Part shown: one piece after another, positions 8,367 through 16,683 of the stretch
Position numbering within the stretch: the stretch's first letter is position 1
Layout of the letters: the number at the start of each line of letters is the position of its first letter
Assembly: GCA_040754425.1 (NCBI GenBank)
Contig: JBFMCR010000006.1
Span: forward strand, 1-47,312
Reading direction: 5' to 3'
DNA: 47,312 nucleotides
From: UBA6918 sp040754425
Lineage (GTDB): Bacteria; Pseudomonadota; Gammaproteobacteria; Burkholderiales; Thiobacillaceae
The notes under the pieces: model-generated
Databases searched by the model: none
Told to the model about the DNA's origin: nothing
Seen by the model: only the letters and a program-made list of their open reading frames with translations
Made by a program: the position numbers and the translations under genes

Positions 8367-8393
8367 GTAGGGGGGACGGTTTTGGAGGCCGCC

Positions 8394-9245
8394 CTAAGTT
8401 TGCTTTGTGCTGGTCAAGTTCCAATTATGCCAGATCGGAAGGCATTTGGCCGGCAGTTCCGGCCCGCCGCCCAGTTCGCGCCCGTGTTCGCCCGGCGCAT
8501 GGAAATCCGAGCCGCGCGAAGCCGCAAGTCCGTAGAGGTTGGCAAGTTCAGCGAACAAGGCATACTGATCGGGCGTGTGGCTGCCGGTCACCACTTCCAC
8601 GCCCTCGCCGCCGAGTTCCCTGAACTCGCCGAGCAGCCGGCGCGTGGCCTTGCCTTTCAGGTCGTAGCGCCCCGGGTGTGCGAGCACCGCCTGGCCGCCG
8701 GCAGCGCGTATCCAGCCCACCGCGCTTTCGAGGCTGGTCCACTCATGCGTGACATAGCCGGGCTTGCCGCGCACCAGGTATTTCCTGAACACGCTGCGTA
8801 CATCCTTGCACACGCCCTGCTCGACCAGATAGCGCGCAAAGTGCGTGCGTCCGATCATGCGCGGGTTTGCCGCATGGCGCATGGCGCCGGCAAAGGCATC
8901 GGCAATGCCTTTCCTGGCAAGTTCGAGCCCGATGCGCTCGGCCCGCTCGCGCCGCCCCTGCTGGATGCCGGACAGCCCGGCCTGCAATCGCGGATGGCCG
9001 GCATCGATGTTCAGGCCCACCACATGCAGGGTCACGCCGCTCCAGGTCACGGAAATCTCCACTCCGCTGACGAAGCCGATGCCTGCCGCCTGAGCGGCCT
9101 GCGCCCCCTCGATGAGCCCGCCGACGTCGTCATGGTCGGTGAGCGCGAGCACGTCGACGCCCTTTTCGGCCGCCCTTCGCACAAGCTCGGCCGGCGTGAG
9201 CACGCCGTCGGAGACGCAGGAATGGCAGTGCAGGTCGTAATTCAT
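8394..9245 (-). CDS. PHP-domain phosphatase (TrpH / RNase AM-like)
   Basis: The protein has a polymerase-and-histidinol-phosphatase fold. E. coli TrpH (YciV, RNase AM) dephosphorylates 3',5'-nucleoside bisphosphates and trims 5' ends of RNA. Metal ligands are visible in NYDLHCHSCVSDG (Asp4, His6, His8), LTDHDDV (37-39), the HPGRYD block and the C-terminal GSDFHAPGEHGRELG. The ATG at 9245 was chosen because the frame open to 9305 adds 20 residues with no family match and reads through a palindromic spacer. Placement next to yciO matches E. coli. Confidence 0.92.
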   Translation of the reverse strand: MNYDLHCHSCVSDGVLTPAELVRRAAEKGVDVLALTDHDDVGGLIEGAQAAQAAGIGFVSGVEISVTWSGVTLHVVGLNIDAGHPRLQAGLSGIQQGRRERAERIGLELARKGIADAFAGAMRHAANPRMIGRTHFARYLVEQGVCKDVRSVFRKYLVRGKPGYVTHEWTSLESAVGWIRAAGGQAVLAHPGRYDLKGKATRRLLGEFRELGGEGVEVVTGSHTPDQYALFAELANLYGLAASRGSDFHAPGEHGRELGGGPELPAKCLPIWHNWNLTSTKQT

Positions 9246-9260
9246 GAAAATGAAAAGACA

Positions 9261-9312
9261 GCCATAAAGGACACAGAGAAACACGGAAATTTTTCTCCGT
9301 GGCACCTATGGC
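9261..9312. repeat. Short palindromic element between trpH and yciB
   Basis: GCCATA (9261-9266) and TATGGC (9307-9312) form outer arms, and CACGGA (9282-9287) with TCCGTG (9296-9301) form inner arms around an AT-rich loop. The left arm has 9-base words, CACAGAGAA and ACACGGAAA. It sits in the divergent promoter region of trpH and yciB. It looks like a minor member of the same word-palindrome class, with weaker pairing. Confidence 0.45.
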
Positions 9313-9391
9313 TTGAATTTATTTTGAATGTCCGGCAAATCATAGCAAAATAGCTCACTTCAGGGCCTTAATGCCTGTTTGATCCGCCTCA

Positions 9392-10003
9392 ATGAGAAAA
9401 TTCCTCTTCGATCTTTTCCCGGTCATTCTTTTCTTCATCGCCTACAAGCTCGGCAGCGCCAACCCGGACGCAGCCCAGGTCATCCTCGGCAATTTCGGCG
9501 TGCACACCGCGCCCGGCGGCAAACCCGGCATCTTCCTCGCCACCCTCGTCGCCATCCTCGCCAGCTTCGTGCAGGTGGGCTGGGTCAGGTTGCGCGGCCG
9601 CAAGGTCGATCTCATGCTGTGGGTGAGCCTGTTCATCATTGCCGTGTTCGGCGGCGCCACGCTGTGGCTGCAGGACGAGAACTTCATCAAGTGGAAGCCG
9701 ACGGCGCTGTACTGGGTCTTCGCCGCCGCCATCCTCGGCGCGGCAGCCTTCGGCAAGAACCTGATCCGCATCCTGACCGGCGGACAGATGGAACTTCCCG
9801 ATGCCGCCTGGCGTCAGATGAACCTGAGCTGGGGCGCTTTTTTTGCCTTCATGGGTGCTGCCAACCTCTGGGTGGCCTACAATTTTTCCACTGACACCTG
9901 GGTCGACTTCAAGCTCTATGGCAGCATCGTGCTGATGCTGGCATTCGTGGTGCTGCAGTCCTTCATGCTCGCCAAGTACTTTGACAAGGAAGAATCCAAA
10001 TAA
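9392..10003 (+). CDS. yciB: Septation protein A / inner membrane protein YciB
   Basis: This is an inner-membrane protein of the YciB/IspZ family, linked in enteric and Shigella work to cell-envelope synthesis and septation. It has 203 residues and five or six hydrophobic helices. KFLFDLFPVILFFIAYK at the N-terminus and the repeated GKNLIRILTGGQMELPDAAW block are characteristic. The C-terminus ends MLAKYFDKEESK. Its TAA overlaps the ATG of yciI (TAATG), giving tight coupling in a yciB-yciI-bolA-parvulin unit, a common betaproteobacterial order. Confidence 0.94.
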   Translation: MRKFLFDLFPVILFFIAYKLGSANPDAAQVILGNFGVHTAPGGKPGIFLATLVAILASFVQVGWVRLRGRKVDLMLWVSLFIIAVFGGATLWLQDENFIKWKPTALYWVFAAAILGAAAFGKNLIRILTGGQMELPDAAWRQMNLSWGAFFAFMGAANLWVAYNFSTDTWVDFKLYGSIVLMLAFVVLQSFMLAKYFDKEESK

Positions 10004-10305
10004 TGCTGTACGCAATCGTCGGCGAAGACGTTCCCGCCAGCCTGGACAAGCGCCTGGCTGCGCGCCCCGCGCATCTCGAACGCCTTGCCGCCCTGCAGTC
10101 CGAAGGCCGCCTGCTGCTGGCCGGCCCCTTCCCCGCCATCGACAGTCCCGACCCCGGCCCGGCCGGCTTTTCCGGCAGCCTCATCGTGGCCGAATTCGAT
10201 ACGCTCGCTGCGGCCAGGGCCTGGGCCGATGCCGACCCTTATGCCGCCGCCGGAGTCTATGCCAGGGTCAGCGTCAAGCCCTTCAAGAAAGTGCTGCCGG
10301 CATGA
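10003..10305 (+). CDS. yciI: YciI-like family protein
   Basis: This is a small (100-residue) ferredoxin-like alpha/beta protein of the YCII family, whose cellular role is unclear. MLYAIVGEDV, the RPAHLERLAALQSEGRLLLAGPFP block and the C-terminal DPYAAAGVYARVSVKPFKKV are typical. Its stop overlaps the start of bolA (ATGA). It is co-transcribed with yciB and bolA, an arrangement seen in many proteobacteria. Confidence 0.9.
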   Translation: MLYAIVGEDVPASLDKRLAARPAHLERLAALQSEGRLLLAGPFPAIDSPDPGPAGFSGSLIVAEFDTLAAARAWADADPYAAAGVYARVSVKPFKKVLPA

Positions 10306-10562
10306 ACATTGAAGCGGAAATCCGCGCCCGCCTGGAGGCGCTGTCTCCTTCCTCGCTCGATCTGGAAGACGAGGGTGCACAGCACGCCGGCCATGCCGGC
10401 GCCAGCGGCGGCGGGCATTACCGCCTGACCATCGTATCGGACCGGTTTTCGGGACTCGACGCAGTCGCCCGCCACCGTCTGGTATATGAAACCCTGGGCG
10501 ATCTGATGCAAAAAGGCATACATGCCCTTGCCATCAGCGCCTATAGTCCGGAAGAATTCTGA
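10302..10562 (+). CDS. bolA: BolA family protein
   Basis: This 86-residue BolA/IbaG-type protein belongs to a family that partners monothiol glutaredoxins in iron-sulfur handling and influences cell shape. The motif FSGLDAVARHRLVYETLGDL, with the RH pair and the C-terminal IHALAISAYSPEE, identifies it. An unusual His/Gly-rich stretch (HAGHAGASGGGH, about 28-39) separates helix 1 from the core strand. The ATG at 10302 overlaps the yciI stop, and upstream in-frame codons are only a shadow of yciI. Confidence 0.93.
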   Translation: MNIEAEIRARLEALSPSSLDLEDEGAQHAGHAGASGGGHYRLTIVSDRFSGLDAVARHRLVYETLGDLMQKGIHALAISAYSPEEF

Positions 10563-10584
10563 TTACCTGCACGAGGAGCCCTCA

Positions 10585-11361
10585 ATGAAGCACCCGCTGA
10601 TTCTTACCCTGCTGCTGGCCGCGATTGCCCCGGCCATGGCACAGGACAAGCCTGTCGCCACGGTCAACGGCCGCCAGATCCCTGCCATTTACGGCGAAAT
10701 GGCGCGGGAGACCCTGCTTCAGCAAGGCGCACCCAATGACGCCAACCTGGAGGCACGCGCACGCGAAGCGCTGATCAACCAGGAACTGCTGTCGCGCGCC
10801 GCCGTGGACAAGGGCCTCGACCGCGATCCCAAGCTGGTTGCCTCGATGGAAATGATGCGGCGCGAACAGCTGTCCAAGGCCTATCTTGATGACTACATCA
10901 AGAACCATCCCGTCAGCGATGCGGAAATCAAGGCCGAATACGACAAGGCCAAGGCCGCTGCCGGCAGCAGCGAATACAAGGTGCGCCACATCCTGGTAAA
11001 GACCGAGGCGGAAGCCAAGGCCATCATTGCCCAACTGGACAAGAAGGTCGCTTTCGACAAGCTGGCCAAGGAAAAATCCATCGACAAGGGCTCGGCAGCC
11101 AACGGCGGCGATCTGGGCTGGGCCGTACCCGCCACCTTCGTCAAGGAATTCGGCGACGCCATGCAAAAGCTGAAAAAGGGCGAAACCACCAAGACTCCGG
11201 TGCAAACCCGGTTCGGCTGGCATGTCATCAAGCTGGACGATACGCGCCCGACCCAATTCCCGCCTTTGGACGCGGTGAAGAACCAGGTACGGCAGCAACT
11301 GCAGCAAAAGCGCGTGCGCGAAGCCATCGGCGAACTGCGCGCCAAGGCCAAGATCGAATAA
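10585..11361 (+). CDS. Periplasmic parvulin-type peptidyl-prolyl isomerase
   Basis: This SurA/PpiC-like chaperone is probably active on outer-membrane or periplasmic proteins. It has 258 residues. A clear Sec signal (KHPLILTLLLAAIAPAMAQ) is followed by a helical SurA_N-like region with NQELLSRAAVDKGLD. The parvulin domain starts at about EYKVRHILVKTEAEA and ends with RFGWHVIKLDDTRP. GAGGAG nine bases before the ATG at 10585 decides the start. The longer frame from 10522 reads through the bolA end. It lies 22 bases after bolA and 77 before hfq. Confidence 0.92.
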   Translation: MKHPLILTLLLAAIAPAMAQDKPVATVNGRQIPAIYGEMARETLLQQGAPNDANLEARAREALINQELLSRAAVDKGLDRDPKLVASMEMMRREQLSKAYLDDYIKNHPVSDAEIKAEYDKAKAAAGSSEYKVRHILVKTEAEAKAIIAQLDKKVAFDKLAKEKSIDKGSAANGGDLGWAVPATFVKEFGDAMQKLKKGETTKTPVQTRFGWHVIKLDDTRPTQFPPLDAVKNQVRQQLQQKRVREAIGELRAKAKIE

Positions 11362-11373
11362 ACCCGGTTCAGG

Positions 11374-11402
11374 GCACGTCCGGCGGGATTTCCCGGACGT
11401 GC
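11374..11402 (+). terminator. Stem-loop between the parvulin gene and hfq
   Basis: GCACGTCCGG (11374-11383) pairs perfectly with CCGGACGTGC (11393-11402) around a 9-base loop, directly after the parvulin stop. The stem is strong, but TAGACTGT rather than a U tract follows. It may be a processing or attenuating hairpin, or part of the hfq leader, rather than a classic intrinsic terminator. Confidence 0.4.
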
Positions 11403-11438
11403 TAGACTGTGCACATCAATTCAGCAGGCAAGCCAGAC

Positions 11439-11681
11439 ATGGACAATCGCAACAACCTGCAGGACATGTTCCTCAACACATTGCGGCGCGAACGCATGCC
11501 GGTGGCGGTTTTCCTCGTCAACGGCATCAAGCTGACCGGCCGCATCGATTCCTTCGACCAGTTCGTCGTGCACCTGAAAGGACACGACCAGGCAGGGCAA
11601 ATGGTGTTCAAGCACGCCATTTCCACCATCTCGCCCAGCCGCGAGGTGGAAGTCACTCCTCATCCCCAGCGGGAAGCGTAG
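11439..11681 (+). CDS. hfq: Hfq-family RNA chaperone, slightly divergent
   Basis: This Sm-like RNA chaperone would pair small RNAs with mRNAs and form a hexameric ring. The 80 residues match Hfq closely: LQDMFLNTLRRER, LVNGIKLTGRIDSFDQFVV and MVFKHAIST. Proximal-face residues Gln8, Gln41 and Phe42 and the rim RRER are present. Differences from E. coli are Phe for Tyr25, Phe for Tyr55, and two extra residues in the loop before the last strand (KGHDQAGQ). The ATG at 11439 was chosen because the frame from 11409 adds unrelated residues. The usual miaA-hfq-hflX neighbours are absent, so it may be a second copy. Confidence 0.9.
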   Translation: MDNRNNLQDMFLNTLRRERMPVAVFLVNGIKLTGRIDSFDQFVVHLKGHDQAGQMVFKHAISTISPSREVEVTPHPQREA

Positions 11682-11690
11682 GCTTTTCCC

Positions 11691-13283
11691 TCATCTGCCG
11701 AACAGTTCCGGCTGCCGGCGGATCTGTTCGGCGCTCAGCAGCGCCGCGGTCTGGCCGCGATAGGGCTGGCTGAACAGAACATCCTTCAACTGCCGGCTGC
11801 GACTGACATAGATCACCGCCGCGCCTTGCGGATGCTTTTCCAGCCAGGCCGGCAATTCGCCCGGAGCAAGCTCCGTGAGCGGCTGCTCGAGCCGCCCGGC
11901 AAACTGGAACTGGGCGTGGTATTTGCCCAGATTTGCCACGGGTACGTTCTTCTCCTGCAGCGCCTTGATGGCATTGGCCATGGGATGCATATCATAGCTT
12001 GCGGCAGTGCCCGGCGCGATGTAAACCTGCACCAGCGCAAACAGCGCCGCGCCCAGCACGGCAAGCACGGGCAGGCGCAGGCTCTGCGCCCGTCCCAATA
12101 CCGGCACTGCCAGTGCAAACGTCACCAGGACGGCGCCCGGCCACCACGGCAGTTCTCCCTGGAGGCCGAAATCGCCCGGCAATCCGGTCACGGCAAAATA
12201 CACCATGGCCGCGCCGACCAGCGCGGATACCAGTGCCGGCAGCCATATGCCGCCCGCCCTGCCGCGGGCAAGCAGATGGCCGGCAAACAGCGCGAATGCC
12301 GGAAACAGCGGAACAAGGTAATGGATCTGCTTGCCGCTGATGAAGGAAAAGGCGACGAATACCGGCGACATCCAGGCAAGACAAAAACGCAGGCCGCGGT
12401 CCAGACCTTCGCGCCTGATTGCGGCCATCCGCACCCACAAGCCGCTCCACAGCAGCCAGGGAAACAGCAGCAGGGGCAGCAGGGGCAGATACCACCAGAT
12501 CGGTCTTTTGTGCGCGAAGGAGTCCACCATGCGGTGGGCGGTCTGGCCCCAGAAAATCGCATTGCGGTATTCCTCGCCGCCACGCATCGCCGCAGGAATC
12601 GCCCAGGCCAAGGCGATGGCCGCGCCGCCCAGCACCGCCAGCAGGATGGCGCCGTACCAGCGCTTCCAGTCCAGTCGCCCGCTCGACCCGCCGGACCACC
12701 AGGGAAACAGCAAGGCGGCGGGCAATAGGTGCAGCAGCACCACCGGCCCCTTGGCCAGCACCCCAAAACCGATCGCAAGCGCGAGCCAGGCAAAGCCGCG
12801 CTTCATGGACTCGTCTGCCGCAATCAGCAGCCCGCGCATGCCCAGCAGCGCGAAGAACGCGAGCATGACGTCGAACATGGCGGAGGTGGAAAACACCATC
12901 CACAGCAGGCTCGTGGCCAGAACCCACAGAGCGTTGCGCTGGCTGGCCGGCTCATCCGGCCACAGCCTGCGCGCGATCGACAGGGTCAGCAGCAGCCCGC
13001 CCAGCGAAAACAGCGGCGACACCAGGCGCGGCCACCATTCGTTGACGCCGAACACCGCCCAGCCGAGGTTGTACAGCCAGAACAGCAAAGGCGGCTTGTG
13101 GCTGTACGGCTCGCCGTTCTTGAACAGCACCAGATATTCGTCCTTGAGCCACATTTCCCACGCCACGCCGACATAGCGGGTCTCGTCGATCGGTGTGAGC
13201 GGGCGCACGAGCAGCGCCACCAGAGTCAACAACGCAAGGATCAGGGCCGGGCCGGCCAGGGTTTTAAAAGCCTGCGAATTCAT
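11691..13283 (-). CDS. ArnT/PMT-like membrane glycosyltransferase (GT39/GT83)
   Basis: This is a polytopic inner-membrane transferase that would use a polyprenyl-phosphate sugar to modify lipid A or another periplasmic acceptor. It has 530 residues with about twelve hydrophobic helices. The acidic DETRY motif in the first periplasmic loop and SHKPPLLFWLYNLGWAVFG are typical of the PMT/ArnT superfamily. The C-terminal domain is soluble (EKNVPVANLGKYHAQFQF). It forms an operon with a TVP38-like gene (overlapping stop and start) and a GT2 transferase of the kind that makes polyprenyl-phosphate sugars. The exact sugar cannot be read from sequence. Confidence 0.85.
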   Translation of the reverse strand: MNSQAFKTLAGPALILALLTLVALLVRPLTPIDETRYVGVAWEMWLKDEYLVLFKNGEPYSHKPPLLFWLYNLGWAVFGVNEWWPRLVSPLFSLGGLLLTLSIARRLWPDEPASQRNALWVLATSLLWMVFSTSAMFDVMLAFFALLGMRGLLIAADESMKRGFAWLALAIGFGVLAKGPVVLLHLLPAALLFPWWSGGSSGRLDWKRWYGAILLAVLGGAAIALAWAIPAAMRGGEEYRNAIFWGQTAHRMVDSFAHKRPIWWYLPLLPLLLFPWLLWSGLWVRMAAIRREGLDRGLRFCLAWMSPVFVAFSFISGKQIHYLVPLFPAFALFAGHLLARGRAGGIWLPALVSALVGAAMVYFAVTGLPGDFGLQGELPWWPGAVLVTFALAVPVLGRAQSLRLPVLAVLGAALFALVQVYIAPGTAASYDMHPMANAIKALQEKNVPVANLGKYHAQFQFAGRLEQPLTELAPGELPAWLEKHPQGAAVIYVSRSRQLKDVLFSQPYRGQTAALLSAEQIRRQPELFGR

Positions 13284-13978
13284 TATTCAGGGTCAGAAGC
13301 CGTTTCCAGTTCGCGGGCAAAGGAACGTCCATGGCGCATGCGGCGATACAAGCGTACGCCAAGCAGTCCGGACACGATCAACAGGATGACGGATACGCCG
13401 ATCTGCCATTGCGAGCCCACGGTCAGTCCGCTGCCGGCCAGCGCGAATACCAGGGTTTGCGGCAGATAGCCGACCAGGCTGCCGCCGAAAAAGGCCAGCT
13501 TGGGAATGCGCGAAACCCCGGCGATCAGATTGGTGACGAGATTGCTGCCCACCGGCAGCAGGCGCACCAGCAGGGTCATCGAAAAAGGATGTCCGCTGAT
13601 GAATTCGTCGAAACGTTGCAGCTTGTCCGGAAACATGCGCCTCACCAGGCTACGCCCGAACAGACGCGCGTAATAGAAAGACAGGATGCAGCCGCCCAGC
13701 GCTGCCAGGGCGCCAAGCAAGAGGCCCGCCATGACGCCGAAGGCATAGCCGCCGAAAAAGGCGACCACCTGACGCGGCAGGCCTACTGCCGTCATCAGCA
13801 TCCCCGCCGCCAGAAACAGGCCATAGCCGTGCAGCCCGTTGCCGCGCACGTTGGCATCGATCCATGCGCGCTCGAACAAATGCTCCAGCCCGGCGCCTTT
13901 CAGAAGCAGACCGATGCCGATCAGGGAAAGAATCAGGAAAGAACCGCGCAGCCAGACTGGTAAATGCGGTCTGCTCAT
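13283..13978 (-). CDS. TVP38/TMEM64 (DedA-like) membrane protein
   Basis: This is an integral membrane protein of the SNARE-associated/VTT family. Some relatives are lipid scramblases or undecaprenyl-phosphate flippases, but the role of this one is unknown. It has 231 residues and about six hydrophobic stretches. The VTT core is seen in LPRQVVAFFGGYAFG, ALGGCILSFYYARLFGR and LLVRLLPVGSNLVTNLIAGVS. The gene overlaps the start of the ArnT-like gene and ends the GT2-TVP38-GT39 unit, so a role in lipid-linked sugar handling is plausible but inferred. Confidence 0.85.
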   Translation of the reverse strand: MSRPHLPVWLRGSFLILSLIGIGLLLKGAGLEHLFERAWIDANVRGNGLHGYGLFLAAGMLMTAVGLPRQVVAFFGGYAFGVMAGLLLGALAALGGCILSFYYARLFGRSLVRRMFPDKLQRFDEFISGHPFSMTLLVRLLPVGSNLVTNLIAGVSRIPKLAFFGGSLVGYLPQTLVFALAGSGLTVGSQWQIGVSVILLIVSGLLGVRLYRRMRHGRSFARELETASDPE

Positions 13979-13986
13979 TTAATCGT

Positions 13987-14730
13987 TCAATCGGCGGAAA
14001 CGATTTCCGGCCGCCTCACCCGGCGCTGCAGCCAGGCCACGCCGAACAGATCGACGATGCCGACCCACAGGCGGTTGTGGATGCCGTACTTGGAGGTGCC
14101 GCGCTCGCGCGGACGGTGGTTCACCGGCACCGACACCACCGCGCCGCCGTTACGCTGCACCAGCGCCGGCAGGAAGCGGTGCATGTGATCGAAATGCGGC
14201 AATTCGAGAAAAGTCGCGCGCGCGAAGAGCTTGAGGCCGCAGCCGGTATCCGGGGTATCGTCCTTGAGGAAGCGGCGGCGCACGCCGTTGGCGACTTTCG
14301 AAGACAGCCTGCGGATGAAGGTGTCCTGCCGCTTGTTGCGCCATCCTGCGAGCAACTGCAGATTGGCCGGCTGCTTGGGATCGGACAGTACCTCGATCAG
14401 CGCCGGGATGTCGGCCGGATCGTTCTGGCCATCGCCGTCCAGAGTGGCGATCCATTCATGGCGCGCATGTTTCACGCCGGTCGCCACGGCCTGGCTCTGG
14501 CCGCAGGAGACGCGATGGGTAATCACGCGCAGCATGGGAAACTCACTCTTCAGCCTTTCCAGTACCCGGGGCGTGCCGTCCGTGCTGCCGTCGTTGACGT
14601 AGATGATCTCGAATTCGGCACGATTGCCGAGTGCTGCGGCAATCTCGCGCACCAGCGGCTCGACGTTGTCCTCTTCGTTCTTGACCGGAACGACGATCGA
14701 GATGCGTCCGTGGTAGGGATGGGTGGGCAT
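13987..14730 (-). CDS. GT2 glycosyltransferase, dolichyl/undecaprenyl-phosphate type
   Basis: This family 2 glycosyltransferase is probably a cytoplasmic-face enzyme transferring a sugar to undecaprenyl phosphate. It has 247 residues starting MPTHPYHGRISIVVPVKNEE. The nucleotide-sugar fold is visible in IIYVNDGSTDGT and TLDGDGQNDPADI (DXD-type). GCGLKLFARATFLELP and the end HRPRERGTSKYG are typical of DPM1-like members. No long C-terminal membrane helices are present. The start at 14730 ignores a Ser/Arg-rich extension to 14985 that is a shadow of rhlE. It probably supplies the ArnT-like enzyme downstream. Confidence 0.87.
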   Translation of the reverse strand: MPTHPYHGRISIVVPVKNEEDNVEPLVREIAAALGNRAEFEIIYVNDGSTDGTPRVLERLKSEFPMLRVITHRVSCGQSQAVATGVKHARHEWIATLDGDGQNDPADIPALIEVLSDPKQPANLQLLAGWRNKRQDTFIRRLSSKVANGVRRRFLKDDTPDTGCGLKLFARATFLELPHFDHMHRFLPALVQRNGGAVVSVPVNHRPRERGTSKYGIHNRLWVGIVDLFGVAWLQRRVRRPEIVSAD

Positions 14731-14818
14731 GAAGTGATGGAAAGGCGGCAGCTGCAAAACCCGGATTTTATCGGGGCAATGCCGGCTGCCGCAATTCAAA
14801 ACCGCATTCGCGCCGGAT

Positions 14819-16150
14819 TCATTCCCATTCGCGACGCGGCGAACGCCCGGCCGGGCGCTGCCCCTGCCCGGCGCCCTGCTTGCCTCCCTGGCGACCGTGC
14901 GAGGCGCCGGCCTTGGGCTTGAAGCCATTGCCCTGCTTGAATTCGTGCGGCGCGCGGCGCTTGCCCGGCTTGTCGTTGAAATCACGGCGCGGACGATCCT
15001 CGCGCATACGGGTCTTTGGCTCGAGCCCGGGGATCACCGCAGCCTCGATTTTCTGGCCGGTGTAGCCGGAAATTTTCCTGAGCAGCATGCCGTCGCGGCT
15101 GGACACCAGCGACACGGCAACGCCAAAAGCGCCGGCACGCCCGGTGCGGCCGATGCGGTGCACATAGTCCTCGGCCTGCCTGGGCAGGTCGAAATTGATG
15201 ACATGGCTGATGCCGGCGACGTCGATGCCGCGCGCGGCCACGTCGGTCGCCACCAGGATGCGGATTTCGCCCCGGCGCAGCCTGGTGAGCGTGCGGTTGC
15301 GCGCGCCCTGGTGCATGTCGCCATGCAGCGCGGCCACGGGGTAGCCCTGCTGGTAGAGATCGCCCGCCAGCTGGTCGGCATCCCGCTTGGTCGCTGTGAA
15401 CACGATGGCCTGGTTCATCTCGACATCACGCAACAGATGATCAAGGATGCGGGTCTTGTGCTCGAGATCGTCGCAGAAGTGCAGGCGCTGCTCGATGTTC
15501 TCGTGACGCTGCCGGGCGCCGGCCACTTCCACGCGCTTGGGCTCACGCAGCAGGTTTTTGGCGATCTGCGCCATCTTGCCGTCCAGCGTGGCCGAGAACA
15601 GCACGGTCTGGCGCGAAGCCGGGGTGGCGGAGGCAATGGTTTCCACATCCTCGATGAAACCCATGTCCAGCATGCGGTCGGCCTCATCCAGCACCAGCAT
15701 TTCCAGGCGCGAGAAATCGATCCTGCCGCGCTGCAGATGATCGATCAGGCGACCGGGGGTCGCGACCAGGATGTCCACCGGGCTGGCGAGCAGGCGGTTT
15801 TGCACCGGGTATGGCGTGCCGCCGAGGATGGAAACGCATTTGGCGCGGCGCAGGTATTTGCCGTACTTGGCGGCAGCCGCGGAAATCTGTTGCGCCAGTT
15901 CGCGCGTAGGCGACAGCACCAGGATGCGCGGGCCTTTGCCCGGACCCTTGGGCGGCTCGGAAAGTTTGTGCAGCGCCGGCAGCATGAAGGCCGCGGTTTT
16001 GCCCGTACCGGTTTGTGCCGAGGCCATGAGGTCATGGCCTTGCATCACCACCGGTATCGCTTCCGCCTGGATGGGCGTGGGCGTGGCATAGCCGGAATCG
16101 TTGAGGGCCTTCAGGATGAAGGGGTTGAGCAAGAGAGATTCAAAAGTCAC
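14819..16150 (-). CDS. rhlE: DEAD-box ATP-dependent RNA helicase RhlE
   Basis: This RNA helicase is involved in ribosome assembly and RNA turnover. It has 443 residues. The Q motif PTPIQAEAIP is at 24-33, Walker A AQTGTGKT at 45-52, DEAD at 155-158 and SAT at 186-188. Domain 2 ends with DYVHRIGRTGRAG. From about 375 a basic, Gly/Arg/Lys-rich tail follows, usual for RhlE. The start is a GTG at 16150 with GGAAG a few bases upstream. It reads toward the GT2 gene 88 bases away, with no obvious functional link. Confidence 0.94.
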   Translation of the reverse strand: MTFESLLLNPFILKALNDSGYATPTPIQAEAIPVVMQGHDLMASAQTGTGKTAAFMLPALHKLSEPPKGPGKGPRILVLSPTRELAQQISAAAAKYGKYLRRAKCVSILGGTPYPVQNRLLASPVDILVATPGRLIDHLQRGRIDFSRLEMLVLDEADRMLDMGFIEDVETIASATPASRQTVLFSATLDGKMAQIAKNLLREPKRVEVAGARQRHENIEQRLHFCDDLEHKTRILDHLLRDVEMNQAIVFTATKRDADQLAGDLYQQGYPVAALHGDMHQGARNRTLTRLRRGEIRILVATDVAARGIDVAGISHVINFDLPRQAEDYVHRIGRTGRAGAFGVAVSLVSSRDGMLLRKISGYTGQKIEAAVIPGLEPKTRMREDRPRRDFNDKPGKRRAPHEFKQGNGFKPKAGASHGRQGGKQGAGQGQRPAGRSPRREWE

Positions 16151-16496
16151 TGTTCTTCCAGACTACAGGCAACAAAAAAATGACATGCCCCACGGCCCGT
16201 AGCATGGGTTGGTCAGCGCTCAGTCGCTAACCGGAAACACTGCGGGCAAGGCCTGATGCAGGAAGAAGGTCAGGGACGCCGTCATGGACGGCATTGAACG
16301 GCTACTAAAAACGAACCGGCGGAGAGGGGGGATTGCTCGCATTCGCGTTGCCTTCCGCGAATGCTCGTCCCTCGCTTCGCCAGGGGACCAGCCTGCGGCT
16401 GTCCGTCGCGGGCAGTGCCCGCTCCGCGAACCCAAGGGGGTTCTCATCCACCCCCTCCCCGCTTGTGCAAGTCCCGCACGCGAGACTTGCACAAAC
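16151..16496. other. Spacer upstream of rhlE
   Basis: No gene is visible. On the minus strand a GC-rich dyad with CATGC and GCATG ends (about 16184-16207) is followed by T7 (about 16175-16181), a weak terminator candidate. GCCGTC ATG GACGGC near 16269-16283 is a small perfect hairpin. The remainder from 16317 is a tRNA-Ser-like remnant, listed separately. A 9-base hairpin GTGCAAGTC / GACTTGCAC lies near 16464-16491, just beyond the tRNA 3' end. Confidence 0.5.
16317..16462 (-). pseudogene. Split tRNA-Ser-like remnant
   Basis: Bases 16318-16334 (GGCGGAGAGGGGGATT) copy the 3' end of the intact tRNA-Ser nearby, with one G fewer. Bases 16442-16461 contain CTCATCCACC followed by C-rich sequence that copies its 5' end. 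The middle 100 bases are not tRNA-like and include a perfect hairpin, GCATTCGCG / CGCGAATGC. The two ends lie in the same order as in the tRNA, so this looks like a tRNA-Ser copy whose interior was replaced. No functional tRNA can fold from it. Confidence 0.45.
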
Positions 16497-16587
16497 TGGC
16501 GGAGAGGGGGGGATTCGAACCCCCGTCAGGGCATTACCCTGAACACGCTTTCCAGGCGTGCGACTTAAACCACTCATCCACCTCTCC
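16497..16587 (-). tRNA. tRNA-Ser (anticodon GGA)
   Basis: On the minus strand the RNA starts GGAGAGGTGGATGAG and pairs its acceptor with CCTCTCC near the 3' end. The anticodon loop reads CTGGAAA, giving anticodon GGA for UCC and UCU codons. The long variable arm (TTCAGGGTAATGCCCTGA) is typical of a class II serine tRNA. The T arm is GGGGGTTCGAATCCCCC. CCA is encoded at 16499-16497. The body is 88 nucleotides without CCA. Confidence 0.97.
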
Positions 16588-16683
16588 GCGAAGGCGCGCA
16601 TTCTACGCGACCGCGCAACTTAAGGCAAATCGCGCCTGCGGCCATGCTGTGGCCAAGGTGTCTTGCCAAGGCTTAGGCGTCTG

